This document shows, one piece after another, positions 21,127 to 21,308 of a stretch of 21,308 nt of DNA. Below the pieces are notes generated by a model. That model was given only the letters and a program-made list of their open reading frames with translations. It did not search any database and was not told the origin of the DNA. Source of the stretch: Funneliformis mosseae (Eukaryota; Glomeromycota; Glomeromycetes; Glomerales; Glomeraceae). The stretch covers positions 1 through 21,308 of the forward strand of contig CAJVPP010001269.1 in NCBI GenBank assembly GCA_910592005.1. Direction: 5' to 3'. Numbering within the stretch: position 1 is the first letter of the stretch; each line of letters opens with the position of its first letter. Position numbers and translations under genes: made by a program.

Positions 21127-21308
21127 TGCTCCGAACGGTTCAGTTCGGTCCGGATTATAGGCCAATCCAAAACCGATCCGAAAATTTCGGTTCGGTTCAG
21201 TTCAGATTATAAATCCTAAAAATGCCAATCCGAAACCGAACCGAACCGTAAACCGGTAAAAATCTGAACTGAACTGAAAATTTCGGATTAATCCAAAATT
21301 TCGGATCG
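21127..21308. repeat. hAT subterminal repeat cluster in both orientations
   Basis: Short GGTTCGG / CCGAACC and CAGTTCAG / CTGAACTG words recur in both orientations. TTCAGTTCAGATT (21196-21208) is the exact reverse complement of AATCTGAACTGAA (21261-21273), and TTCGGTTCGG (21186-21195) pairs with CCGAACCGAA (21236-21245). hAT transposases are known to bind repeated short motifs near both ends. The arms are not nested in a single hairpin order, so alternating binding sites are more likely than one cruciform. Confidence 0.75.

Larger units (their letters stand above)
20531..21308. mobile_element. hAT-family DNA transposon, left end and deleted interior, running off the window
   Basis: The element appears to begin at 20531 with TAGGGATGTTAACGGTTCG, which matches the general [CT]AGxGxTG...AACGG form of hAT terminal repeats. 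It is followed by dense GGTTCG / CGGTTTCGGTCCG-type subterminal repeats (20544-20660). It contains a fossil of the hAT transposase C-terminus on the minus strand (20889-21020), so the transposase 3' end faces this terminus, as expected. A second block of subterminal repeats starts near 21127 and continues to the window edge. The space between fossil and second block (about 100 bp) is far too short for the rest of a transposase, so the interior is deleted and the element is non-autonomous. The 8 bp before the end, CAAATATG (20523-20530), would be the target-site duplication; its partner lies beyond the window. The family call rests on the transposase motif; the exact left boundary is inferred. 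Confidence 0.72.

Overview
The window reads as nuclear DNA of a filamentous, early-diverging fungus. It is very AT-rich, full of A and T homopolymers, and its genes are interrupted by short GT-AG introns (71-192 bp). The recognisable genes are a fungal-type mitochondrial isocitrate dehydrogenase subunit and a Bem3-type PX-PH-RhoGAP protein. A Mucoromycota genome, perhaps an arbuscular mycorrhizal fungus such as Rhizophagus, would fit; that placement is inference from base composition and gene style, not from a search.

Layout. 1-3027: AT-rich, no convincing gene, with one GC-richer island at 79-185. 3028-3345 (-): a complete 105-residue protein with a PP1-docking (RVxF-type) motif followed by a Y-D-R segment. 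3346-9249: 5.9 kb without a recognisable gene, much of it non-repetitive. 9250-11090 (-): an eight-exon gene for the regulatory IDH1-type subunit of mitochondrial NAD-dependent isocitrate dehydrogenase, reconstructed here exon by exon (376 aa). 11091-12818: a 1.7 kb divergent intergenic region. 12819-18040 (+): a six-exon BEM3-like Rho GTPase-activating protein (1593 aa). 18041-19863: AT-rich 3' flank, with a more complex part near the right side. 19864-20346 (-): an unrecognised 160-aa protein with hydrophobic, probably membrane-inserted segments. 20531 to the right edge: one end of a hAT-family DNA transposon, with a fossil of the transposase C-terminal dimerisation region (20889-21020, -) and clustered subterminal repeats.

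The genes do not form a pathway. IDH1 is TCA-cycle housekeeping; the BEM3-like protein would control Cdc42/Rho polarity at membranes; the small protein may recruit PP1 phosphatase, which in fungi also acts at growth sites, but a link between the two is only a guess. I found no tRNA, rRNA, CRISPR array or obvious new multi-gene system. The best leads are the small PP1-docking protein, the orphan membrane protein beside the hAT end, the deleted hAT element and the large gene-free interval.
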